This document shows, piece by piece, positions 34,301 to 46,200 of a DNA stretch of 64,000 nucleotides (the stretch's first letter is position 1; each line of letters starts with the position of its first letter). Source of the DNA: Thozetella sp. PMI_491. Lineage: Eukaryota > Ascomycota > Sordariomycetes > Chaetosphaeriales > Chaetosphaeriaceae. The stretch is from positions 1-64,000 of the forward strand of contig MU270146.1 of assembly GCA_021432635.1 (NCBI GenBank), in the 5' to 3' direction. The notes beneath the pieces are model-generated. The model did not search any database. It was not told where the DNA came from and saw nothing but the letters and a program-made list of their open reading frames with translations. A program made the translations under genes and the position numbers.

Positions 34301-37300
34301 TTTATAAGTTTATATAATATTTTTAATTCTTTAACTCTTAATCCTACTTTAGGGTTTTCTTTTAAATTAAGAGGGGTTTGGTAGACTTTTAGTTTAAAAC
34401 TATAGTTAATAAAAAATAAAGATATCTTAGTTAATTTTTATCTAGTATTATTATAAGTAAACTAGGTGATTAATAATAGTTATACCTAATTATCTTATTT
34501 ATAGTTAATATAATAGTATAGGTATTATTTTATAATCTAGTTAAGTCTTTTTATTTACTTATTAGACTATAGGTAATAAGCTATTAATAATTAGTGTTTA
34601 ATTCTAAGTTTAACTATAAGAGCTTTTTAAAAGTTTAAGGTGAATAATTTATCTTTATTACTAACTAACTTGTCTAATAATCTATAGTTTATAATAATAT
34701 TTTTTATAAATATATAGGCTAGTTCTTTAGTGTTACTAGCTTCTTTATATAGGATAAAGTAGTTATACTTAATAAGTCTATTAATAATTACTAAGATATT
34801 ATTAAAAAATACTCTAATTAAGGGTTTTCTTAAGAGTAGTAATTTTATAATAAAGTCTAGGGAGACTAAGCTTTATAACTTTTTAAGAATTAGGAGAGGT
34901 TATAGTTTTTTATAGATCTTATACTGATTTGCCTTGCTTTTATTATATTTATTATATTTTTTAATCACTTCTTTTATAACTTTTTTAGCTCTAGGAAAGT
35001 TATAAGTATAGTATAGTTATTTTAAGGTTTTAATAACTCCTTAGTATTTATAAGAAAGGATTTTATATATTTTCTTTACTAGGTTTTATTATAGAGTATT
35101 AAGGATATAGATCCTTTTATAGAATTAATAGACTTTATTTTTCTTTTCTATGTTTTTATTAAGGCTACTTTATATAAAGTCTATAAAGTCTTAATTATTA
35201 GAGACTTTCTTAATCTTATTAATCTAGTTAGGATTTAAAAGGATTTAAAAGGCAGTGTTTAACTCTTAGGGGGCCTAGCTTAGGCTTTTATCTTTTAGGA
35301 CTATTAAGATACTCTATATATATAGTTTTAGTTCTTATATATAATTTTCTCTTTAACTAAAGGTATCTACCCTAGTATTTTCTAGTCTTTTTTTATATAT
35401 AATTTTAAAATTAAATTCTAAGAGAAATTTAGTCTATTTAATTTATTATTTATTAAGCTTTTTATTAGTTATAAAGTAGGTAAGGTTTTTATAGTTTATA
35501 TAAATAGTAACTTAGTATTATATTTTATAGAGGTAAACCTTTTATTTTTTAAGGGCTTTAATAATAGTTATTAATTCTTTATTATATATTTAATAGTTAA
35601 TTTCTACTCTTTTAAGCTTTTTTAAAAAGAAGGCGATTAGGTATAGTAGTCCTTTCTTATTATATTATCTAAGTTATTCTTTTATTATAAAGTCTAAGGA
35701 GTTGGTTTTAACTTTGTATAGTTTTACTAGGTTTAAGAGTATAAGTATAGGTTTATTTAAGATCTATAACTTAATAGCTTTAAAGGCTTTACTAGCTTAA
35801 TTATTTTACTTAAACTTAGTCTTTTTATAGGTAAGCTTAGTAAGTAATAGGGTAAGTTTATTATAACTTTTTATAAAGTAGTAGTAATAATTAGTAAATC
35901 TAAGGAAAGCTTATACTTTTTTTACTATTTCTAATAGTAGCTAGTCTTATACTACTATTACTTTCTTAGGGTCTATCTTAATAAATCTAAGAGTGATTTT
36001 AAATCTTAAGAAGATAGTTTTTTTAGTGTAAAACTTATTCTTCTTTAGTTTTATTAGGAGTTTAATGTCTTTTAGGGCTTATAGTATAGTGTAAATATAT
36101 TGTTTATATTTTGTTTTATTTTTTAAATAGATAAGGATATTATTTAGGTAAATAATATAGAATCTATTAATATAAGGTTATAAGACATAGTTAATTATAG
36201 CTTAAAATATTACTAGAGTATTTTATAGTTTAAAAGGTATAACTAGATATTTATAGTATCTATACTTAGTTCTAATTATTGTTTTTTATTCTTCTCTTTT
36301 TATTACTTAGATTAGGTTATAAGCTTCTTTTAGGTTAAGGTATATTATTATTATAGCTTTTATTAGTTAGTCTTATAATTTAAATATTAGAGGTAATAGT
36401 TTTCTATCTAGGATAGTAATACTATTAAGTTATTAATAATTAATATATAGTCTTTATTTCTTAGTTTTATCCTTACTTTTCTTAGGTATAAATAGGATTA
36501 AGTATCTTATTAGTAAGTTTAACAATTATATATAATCTTTCTCTAGGTTTTTATTAAGGTATTATTATAAAGCTATAAGTTTTTCCTTATTTAGTCTATA
36601 GATTTTATATAGCTTAGGTTATTCTCTTAGTTTGATTAATATATAATAGTTAAATTAACTATACTTTAGTAATCTTATATCTAGTATTCCTTTAAATAGT
36701 TTATTATATTTTTAATATTCTTTTAATATCTTAGTTAGGGTTTTTATTATAAACGCTTTAGTAATTATTAATATCTTAAAAGTCTTTTCTATAGGCTTAC
36801 TTAAAGATCTCTTATAAATTATTTTAAAGGCTAAGTCTTTTTAAATATCTTTAGTTTTTCTTTTTAAGATTAGTTAGGTATATTCTTTAAGTACTAGTCT
36901 AAAAAATATCTGGCTAGTTGTCTAGTTAATTCTTAGGTTATTCTTTTATAACTATAGTATCCTTAGAATTAGGTAGTATAGTCTAATTTTTATAATATTA
37001 AAGGTTATTTCTTTGTTATATATACTATAGGCTAATATTAAAAAGGGTATAGTCTTTATTATAATATCTCCCTTTTTATATTAAGCTAGTTCTCTTTTTA
37101 TAATATATAAGTAATATATAAATTCTTTCTTATTCTAAGGTAGTTATAGCTGATTAACTACTTTAAGTGATATATAGTTTCTTTAGGATCTATTATTAAT
37201 TATTATAGTAATACTATATTAATTATTAATAATAAAAATATAGGTAAGTAGTCTTAAATTTAAACTAGTAGCTATTATAAGAGTTTTTATCTCTAAGTTG

Positions 37301-40006
37301 TTTTATTAACTCTTTACAGGTAATGTCTGTTATTTTTTATCTAGTCTTACCCTAGGGTTAGTTATAGGTATTAGCTTTTATCTATAGGTTATAGTTTATA
37401 TTATATAGAGTCTTTAAACTAAGGCTTAAGTCTTATATTAATAAATTGCTTTTATATATATTCTACAGCTTTACTTTATTCCTTTATAGTTTTTAGTTAT
37501 AAGTTAATAAGGTCTCTTCTTATAAGAGTATATTCTTATACTTTTCCCTAATATTATTATATAGTTTTCTCTAAGTAGTAGTATAAATATATTATTAAAG
37601 TATATTATATTATATTTAGCTTGTTTTTATAATATATTAAGAACTAGAGGTTTAGCCTAAAGGTAGCTTATTTATTATATTAGTCTTTTATTTCTTAATA
37701 CTTTATTTCTTTTTATAGGTAAGGGTTATTAATTTACTATATCCTGTGTCTAATAGGGAAAAAATTATATTTTAGTTTATCTATAATATATATTTTATAT
37801 AGTATAATATATTATATATAAATAATTTCTTTATAATATTTATATTAAGGGCTTATTTAAAGGTTATTTTAATAATTTAGTTATTAGTTATTTTTTAAAG
37901 AGTTATAATATAAGACTCTATCTATAGGGAATAGTATATATTCCCCTCCTAGGATTAAGTTAAGTCTAATTCCTAGGTATTTTTAAACTATAAATAGAGG
38001 TATATTATATAATTTCTTTATTAGTTTTTTTTTAATTTTTAATAGGCTGTTAAATTCTTTTCCTTATTGCTTAGGTATATAAAAGATAAGTTATTTATTA
38101 CTTCCTTTATAGATATAGGTCTTAATAGGGGAGTTATTTAATTATATCTTCTAGACTTTTTAGTTATTATAATATACTATTATAAGGTATTATTTAGGGT
38201 AGTCTAGCTGTTTAGATATAAGTATTAGGATATTTAGTTCTAAGAGTTTCCCTAGTTGTTATATACTAGTAGGTTCTTATTTTATATATAAGGTATTATC
38301 TTTAATATATATGTTATATCTAGGGTTATTTAAGTTTATAAACTAGTATTTATTTTTATTTTTAAAATAATTGTTATATAATTTTTATAGTTAATAGTTT
38401 AGCCTATTATCTTAGTTTTTTATATATTTTAGGGGTGATAATATATATAAGAGTAGGTGCTTCTTATAATAAATATATATTATTATTTCTCTTTATTTTT
38501 AGATATAATAGACTTTTTTATTTTAGTATTTTAAGCAGGCTTTAGCTTTATTTATTTTATATAGTTTGTCTAGTTTATAATATATAATTAGTTTTAGTCT
38601 TTATATAGTTAGGGTTATACTATTTCTAGCTAGTAGTAGTGGGTAATTTGTTTCTACTATTATTTTAAGGTATAATATAGCTTCTCTAGTTACTAATCTA
38701 CTTAGGGCTATATATTATTTAAGAGATAATTCTTTTATTAGTGTTATAGTATAAGTATTGTTAAGATCTATAATATTATATATTAGATTGTCTTATATAG
38801 TTATACTTAAGGTTTAAACTAGTTTATATTATACTAAGTTAGTTAATTATTTTTTAGGTACTAGTTTTTAACCTATTTTCTTTAGTTATTTATATATATT
38901 AGTATAGTATCTCTTTTTTTAGTAGTTATAATACTTAATGTCTTTAGGGTTTTATTTAGGTTTTTATTATACTATATTTAGGTTTATAGGTCTTATATAA
39001 GTCTTATATACTATTATCTAGTGGTTTTAGTATTAGTTAGTAGATTATTTAAGCTAGTTGTTTTATTAAGGTCTTTTAGTATTAGCTTATTATCTTAATT
39101 CTTACTACTGTCTTTTTATCCTTTATTTATATAGCTAGTTATTAATATAGGTTATTATTTCTATATATAATAAGAAATCTTCTAGGGTATTAAATTTAAA
39201 GACTTTATCCTTGACTTTACTCTTAAGTCCTTAATAAAATAGGAATTTTTTAGTTTTATCTATATAATTAAGGAGTAAGTAAAGTTATTAAAAGTCTACT
39301 ATATACTAGACTATTAATCCTTTCTATTTAAGTTGGTATAAGTCTTATTCCCACTAGTGCTTCTTATTAGGTTTTTAGAATAGTAATCTTAGGGCGTGTT
39401 TATACCCTGTATAAGATATAAATATATTCTAGGTTTTTAGGTGTAAGGTATAAGTGAGTCCTTTCTTAAAGAATTTTATAAGGTAGGGTTTAAACTAGGC
39501 TAGTACTTTCCTTTTAAGAAATAAGGCAGTGTGTATTACCTTTTTAGTTTTATTTTAGAAGCTACTAGTGTAGAAATAGTAGTAAACTCTTACTTAAGCT
39601 AGGTAGCTTTTTAAAAGTCTAGGGATATTATTAAAGGTTTATAATAGGTTAAGCTTAAGTTTTTTATATCTTATAATAGGGATTATAATAATATTAGTAA
39701 TAATATATAATATATTAACTTTACTAATAAGTTTAGGAACTTAAGTTGTACTAGTGTATAATTTATTAATAAGTTTTTTTATTTATACTAGATTCTTTTT
39801 TATATTGTTATACTTAGTATTGTCTCTACTATTATTAGTGTCTTTTATTTTTTAGTTAAGGCTATATTAAGCAGGAGTTTTTTCCTTTTTCTTTTTAACT
39901 TGTTAGAGTTATAACTACTAGTAGATAGGGTGTTTTTACTGGATATATTAACTATAGAATATTGTTAATTATACTTATCTTATTCTTTAAAAGAGAGTAA
40001 TTAATA

Positions 40007-40438
40007 TATTATAATATTAAGATCCTAAGGTTAGTATTTTTAATATATAGGGGATTTTTTCCTAAGATAGGAAGGGTAGAGATAAGTAGAGTATTAATTA
40101 ATTAAGGGGTATAGAATTTAAAGTATAAGCTAAGGTAGCTTAAATAGATTAATTACTAAAGAGTAAAGGCTAATTGATCTATCTAGGTAAAGACTATAGT
40201 CTTATATACTAGGTTGTTTTTTATAGCTTACTTGTTTTAAGAAGTACTAGTGATCTAGCTTACCTAGTGATCTAGATTACTACTAAGCTTTTAAAGGGGT
40301 AATCCTTTCTTATAGGTAAAATATCTATATAGGTGCTTAAGGTATCTACTAGGGGTTTTACCCTTATTAACTACTAGGCCTAAGTACTAGGCCTTATTAG
40401 TAGTTATAGGGGGGGTGGCTAATACTTTAATTATAATA
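40007..40438 (-). repeat. 5' LTR of D (right)
   Basis: Same subtype as 24940-25370; starts TATTATAATATTAAG (two RIP-type changes) and ends TTATAATA. Confidence 0.9.
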
Positions 40439-41373
40439 ATTATCCTTATAAGGTTATTCTCTAAGTCCCTAGTATAAAACTATCTTATATTTTATAATCT
40501 ATTATATAAATACTTTATTAAAGAGGTTGTTATATATATATAGGCTAAAAAGCCCCCTTTTAGCCTATTAACTACTCTTTTAACAGCTGCCTTAGCCCTA
40601 ATAAATTACCTATAGTCTTTTAAAGTATATTATAATGCCTAGTATACTAAGATAACTATTATAATAACTATCTTAGCTTAAAAGTTTTATAAATAAAAAG
40701 ACTAAGTTATTAAATTAGCCTAGTCTTTTATATAAAAGCTTTTTACTAATAACTAGGTCTAGTTAATCTTAGTAGGGACTAAGGAAAAACTATTACTAGT
40801 TAAAAATCTACTAGTATAACTAGCTAAGGACCTAATAGTTATTATATAGTTAGATAACCCCTTATTAATATTAAGAGGAGACCTAATAATTATTTAATTA
40901 GCTACTTAAAGTAATTATAACCCTAGTAATAACAAGACTAATAGAAAGCCTTTTTAATATATTATAAACTATATAGTAAAAACTATAGCTGCCCTTTAAA
41001 AGGAGTAGACTAAAAGGGGACTAAAATAGCTATTAATCTTAGTATTAAACTAATACTAGGGTTTTTAGTAATATATTAGCTAGTCTAAAAAGGTTTAGTA
41101 ATACTTTTTATAATAAAAACTTATACTAAAGGCTAGTTAACTAATTATTATATATTAGATCTTTATACTTATAGCTATATAAATCCTTAATCTTAATTAG
41201 TACTAAACTCTAGCTATCTTAAACTATTTTTATAAGGATCTTTAATATATAAAGATAACCTAGAGGGGATAAAAAGACTAAAAAGAGAGATAGCTGGCTT
41301 AATAGTCCTAAGATAAGATAAAAGGGCTAAAAACTAGGCTAGAGGAGCTTAATAAAGCTTTTATAGTTAAAAG

Positions 41374-41478
41374 TATAGTTTTATATTTAAATTAGATCTT
41401 TTATTGTTTTTTTTTACCTTTTAAATTATTTAAATTACTTAAATCGCTTAAAAATAACTACTTATTATTTACATTATA
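41374..41478 (+). repeat. About 100-bp repeat, copy 1 (partner at 51136-51232)
   Basis: Shares TAT-TTA-ATTAGAT-TTTTA...CTTAAA...CTTAAAAA-AACTACTT-TTATTTA-A-TATATTTT with 51136-51232 in the same orientation, roughly three-quarters identical by eye. It may mark the 3' ends of two related elements. Confidence 0.5.
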
Positions 41479-41625
41479 TTTTTTTATCTTATTAAGCTTA
41501 CTTTAGTTTAACTAGTTAGCTAGTTAGCTAGACTAAGGTAGTTATTATTAGGGGAGCTCCTTCTTTTATATATAAAGCTATTTTTATAATTTATAGTTAT
41601 AACTTTCTTTTATATATATAATAGT
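41396..41625. other. Tail of the Crypton-like region up to element F
   Basis: AT-rich, no gene. Bases 41374-41478 resemble 51136-51232 (see repeat). Contains repeated GTTAGCTA units and TAGGGGAGCTCC. Confidence 0.5.
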
Positions 41626-41854
41626 TGTTTAATAAGTATATAAGATCTTATAAAGTAATAAAGTAAATAAATTATATAAATTTGTATTATATATTAGTAT
41701 CTATCTTATATATATTATTTTTAAGAGCTAATAAGCTTAGAAATAACTTTTATATACTCTTATTAATTATATGAGAAGAATCTATGTGATTAATAAGATC
41801 TTAATATTATAGATCTTCTATAGCTTGCTAGTATTATAAATAGCTATTCTAATA
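41626..41854 (-). repeat. 3' LTR of F (left)
   Basis: 229 bp, starts TGTTTAATAAG, ends TTCTAATA; direct partner of 50603-50831. Confidence 0.88.
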
Positions 41855-41874
41855 CTAGCTCTTCTTTTCTTTTA

Positions 41875-43269
41875 TAACTAGTACTTATAAGCTTTATTTT
41901 CTAGTTTTTAAATATAATAGTTAAATCTCTTTATTAAAAAGGATAAAGATTAGATCTATATAGCTTTATTATTACTATTATCTACTTTTTTTAGTAGTTA
42001 AATAAGGTTTAATATAACTTTATAAATAAAAATAATAGATAAAAGAGAATAATAAGAGTAAAAACAAAGAATAATAACACACTTATAGAGCTTTAATCTA
42101 GAAGCTCTCTTATATATATAAAGCTAGCTTTATCTATTTAAGCTCTCTTACTTTTTCTCTTTCTAGTTAGATAAGTTAATACTAAGCCTTCCCCCTCCTT
42201 TTAGCAGCAGTAATAATAATAGTAACTTATAAGATTAAACTACTCTTTTTTAATATTATTTAAAAGCTTTTAGCTGACTTAAATATATCTTTCTAATAGT
42301 TATAACTTAATATTTACTATGCCTTTTAAAAGTGAGTTAGTTTTACTATTTCTACTTTTTCTACTCTTTTTATTAGTGGTTTATATATACTAATAAGCTT
42401 TTATATAAGATTATTATAGTATAAGTCAGTTATTAAGGCTAAGAGTAAGGGTAAGGGTAAGGATAAGATAGTAGTATATAGCGCTATAATAAAAGGTGCT
42501 TACTAGGCACGCCTACCTAAAAGAGCTATATATAAAAGCTTTTACCTCTTATATTTAAAATTAGCTATATCTAGTAAAGACAAAGGTAATTCTTATTATA
42601 ATACCTAGCTAGCTAGGAATTATTACTAGTATTATAACTCTAGTTATAGTTATACTACTATATAAGTATTACTCTTTTAATTTCTTAATTATATTTTAAT
42701 AGCTCTAATTATAGTTATAGCTTAAAGATAGCTATAGCTCCTACTGTTAAGTTTTTAGCTATAAAAGAGGCTAATAATATAAAGATTAGTTTCCTTGTTT
42801 TACTATTTATATAAGCTATTAATATAAGTTTAAAAGATCTAGTTTTAATACCTTATAGTATAAGGGATACTCTATTTTATAGTAGAGCTAGACGTTAATA
42901 ATAATAATAATAATAATATTAATATAATAGTAAATAAGAAGAAAAAGGCTAGTTAAAAGGCTTTTACTTAGCTTAGTATATTATTCTTCTCTTAAGTAAA
43001 AGCTTAACTTACTTTTTATTTTAATAATCTAACTTTAATATTTCTTATATTTCTTAATCACTAGGGGATATATCTTTTTAAATTAATCTTTTATACTAGT
43101 ATATATTTTCCCTTCTCTTATTATATATTCCTCTTTATAATATAATTACTATTTAAAATACTAACTTTAAAGTAATAAATAATATAATAACTAAAGTAAT
43201 AAATATCTTAGGAAATAAGTTAATAATATTATAAAGTAAATTATACTCTAGGAATTATATTTATATAAT
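41875..43269. other. Extra segment of F beyond the pol end
   Basis: About 1.4 kb between pol and the 3' LTR. The + strand has protein-like stretches (ATGCCTTTTAAAAGTGAG at 42319, later KSKGKGKDK-like coding near 42430 and an ATAATAATAATAATAATA run at 42898-42915) broken by stops. This may be a degraded antisense or captured gene; no domain recognised. Confidence 0.4.
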
Positions 43270-46200
43270 CCTTTATATATTAAACCTATCCTTTAATATA
43301 GAAAACAACTTTATTTGTTAATATTAGTGTTTTTAATGCCTTATTTAAAAGTGCTTTTATTATAGTATTTATAGGGTTGTCTTTTCTATTAATCTATTTA
43401 ATCTTAGTAATCTTATAAGCCTTATAAGACTAGTATAATATTATTAAATTAATTATTAGATATTTTTTATAGTGCTCCTTAGTTAGACTAGGTATTAGTA
43501 TAATAATCTTAAATATATATAGATAACTAGCTTTAATACTTTTAAACTAAGCTATTATATAATTATATTAAGCATATAATTTAGTATATAGCTAATATTA
43601 AAATTAGCTGTTATACTATAGATTTTACTCGCTAAAATACTTCTTATAATCCTCTTATACTTTATAAAGGACTAGTAAATAATATTTTTAATTACCTTAA
43701 AGTTATTTAGTTGCTCTTATATACTCTTATTATTAAAAATAATTATATATTTAATCTATAAATTAAGGTCTTTATTATTAGTAAAAGAACTATTTATAAA
43801 TATATATAATCTAACTCTTTCTAGCTTAATATATATATATTTAAGTCTTTTAATACTATTATTAATCTATTATTAAATATATTTATTAATTACTTTAATT
43901 TCTAGTTTAATAAGTTAAAACTTTTATATTATTACTATAAAGTTAAATATTATTTTTAGCTAGTAGATAGATATAATATAAGCTTTTTAAGCTCTTTATT
44001 TAATAAATTATTTTACTATACTCTTTAAATTATAGTTTATAAGCTTTAGTCTTTTTACCTAGCCTTTTTACTTAATTATAATAAAGTCTTTACTTAAGCT
44101 TATGTAATAACTGTTAAAGTCTTCCTTTATACTAGGTATTAATAATAATCTTAGTTTTACTTTAAAGCTTACTTTAGTAAGCTTTTTTTCCTCTTTTTAT
44201 AAGAAGTCTAAGCTATTAATATTAAGTATATTATTGATTTATAGGTTAACTAGGCTAAAAGACTTTCCTAGTTTTATAATAAGTAGGTATAAGTTATATC
44301 TAGAGATCTTTATATTTAGTTGTTACTTATAGTACTTATTATATATTATAAATTAATATAAACCTATTTTAATAAGCTTATAAAATAGTTTTATAACCTT
44401 AAGAATTATATTTTTTAAGTATTAGTTATATAGCTTATATAATAAATATAATAAAACTATATGTTAAAGATCTAATTTTAATTAGGTATAAGCTTATATA
44501 ATATCTTATAATATAATCTTAAATCCCTTTAATATTATAGTTAGTATAAGTATAAGAATTAGTCTCTAGCTATAATATAAGATTATAGGTATTTATATAA
44601 GGAGTATTTACTTTTTATTATTATTATAACCTTAGGCTATAAGGTGTAATTTCTTATATAGTTTTATAGTCTCCTACTCTTTTACTTTATAAATAAACCT
44701 ATAACTAAAGATCTTAACACCTTTTAAATCCTTTATTAAAGGGATTACCTTAAGTACTTTAGTTATTATTAAGGACTAGATTTTAGCTTAATCTAAGAGT
44801 TTAAACAGTATTTTAATAGTCTTAATAGCTCTCTTAGCTTTAAGCTTAAGAGCTTATTTATATAACTTATAAGTTAGATACCCCCACTACTAACCACCCC
44901 TACCTTATACATTATATCTAACACGTCTTATAAAATACTATAATACTACCCTCTTACTTCTTTTTCTATATATATCTTGCTGGTGATTTACTTGTTTTAC
45001 TTTGTTTTTTTTTAATCTTTATATTTAATCTATATTAGTTTAATATAATAGCTATTAATACTTTGTTTTATACTAAGAAGGCTATAAATCACGTGTTTAC
45101 TAATAAGACTATCTTAGGTTTAACAGCTAAGTATAGAATTAACTAGTATATACTCTAGTGCTAGATCTTTAACTACCCTACTTAAAAAGATATAAATAAA
45201 TACTAGTAGCTGCTATTAGTTAGCTAAGAAGTATTTTTAGTATAATAAGTAACTACTTAAGGCTATTTTAGCTATATATTAACCTTTATTTGTCTTTATT
45301 TATTTACTTAAAGGATCTTTTATTAAGCTAGATCTAGCTATAAGCTAGAAAAGTACTAGCTATAAGGTTTTTTATACTATAATCTAACTATATTTAACCT
45401 TTAAAACACCTTAGTTAATTATTAACGTGTTAATAGTGCTTTAGTTATTAATATAAAGCTCTTTTTTAACTATTTAGGCTATATTAATCTTATATCTATT
45501 TCTAGCTACTACTAGTAAAATATTAATAAAGTCTTACTTAAAGATAGAGTTACTATTAATAATATAGTAATAGGAAAAGCTTTTAATAAGTAATTAGTAA
45601 TGAAAATAGCCCCTAAGAATAACTATATAACTATTATTAAGTGTATTAATAATATTAGTAGCTATATTTAGCTGTTAGTAATCTTTTCTAGTAAATCTGT
45701 ATAATAATAATGGTTTCTACAAGAGAATAATAGCTTTTTAACAGACTAGTACTTTTATTATAGTAATATAGGGTAGATTAATAATAACATTATCCTTAGC
45801 TAGTTTTATATAGTTTTTCTCCCCTAGATAAAACTAAAGAATCCTTATTAGTAAAAGGTCCTTATATTAAATAGTTATTATAGCTATACTATTAAGAGCT
45901 TTATATAAGAGTATATATCTAACTAGGTATAACTTATTTACTTATTAATATATTCTTCTTATATCCTCTAGCCCTTAGATCTAGCTATTTTCTTACTATT
46001 AAAGTATACTTTTTAGACCTAGTTATAGTTTAAATATATAAAAGCCTATTATTATACTCTAGGTAAACTATAGATACTTAAGGTATATAAAAAAGCTAGG
46101 GAGTTTTATTTAACCACTAAGAATATCTTAGCTAGTTAAAAGGCTAGTAGGATTTTCTTTAAGGATATTAATATACCTTTATCTTTATATTTTATAATCT

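Larger units (their letters stand above)
25371..40006 (-). pseudogene. gag-pol remnant of chromovirus D (in two parts)
   Basis: Parts 25371-26520 (chromodomain end and tail) and 34306-40006 (integrase to gag) are collinear with reverse-complemented copy A. The break lies just C-terminal to the integrase core. Stops are dense. The gag start codon position is ATA near 39950. A stretch at 25640-25860 has no counterpart in C and is less AT-rich. Confidence 0.75.
24940..40438 (-). mobile_element. Chromovirus D, full length, interrupted by element C
   Basis: LTRs are 24940-25370 and 40007-40438, flanked by perfect ATTAT target duplications (24935-24939, 40439-40443). Excluding nested C and its TTTAT duplication, the element is about 7.7 kb. 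The internal parts are 25371-26520 and 34306-40006. gag-pol was on the minus strand; RT reads Y-L-N-N near 36140-36180. LTR middle and 3'-internal sequence (25560-25860) differ from A, B1 and C, so it is a separate subfamily. The sequence is saturated with RIP-type changes and is inactive. Confidence 0.9.
23417..41395 (+). pseudogene. Crypton-like tyrosine recombinase gene, interrupted by element D
   Basis: Coding segments are 23417-24939 and 40444-41395; together they are exactly 825 codons in one frame, with only RIP-type stops. Deleting element D and one ATTAT copy keeps the frame. Visible family features are TGKVNKNSCLETS (24296 on), which matches the GK-N--GRLE--GAL-HR-PL-CP motif of Ndc10-like/Crypton proteins, and a degraded recombinase box: T-Y-T-S-stop-S-F-K-A-K near 24590 (expected H-x-x-R) and the candidate nucleophile Tyr at 24692-24694 in KCYLLYL. 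The C-terminus looks helical (KTRLEELNKAF). Mutation density climbs sharply from 23.5 to 24.3 kb. Assignment to Crypton is from remembered family motifs; GCR1_C was not seen. Confidence 0.65.
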
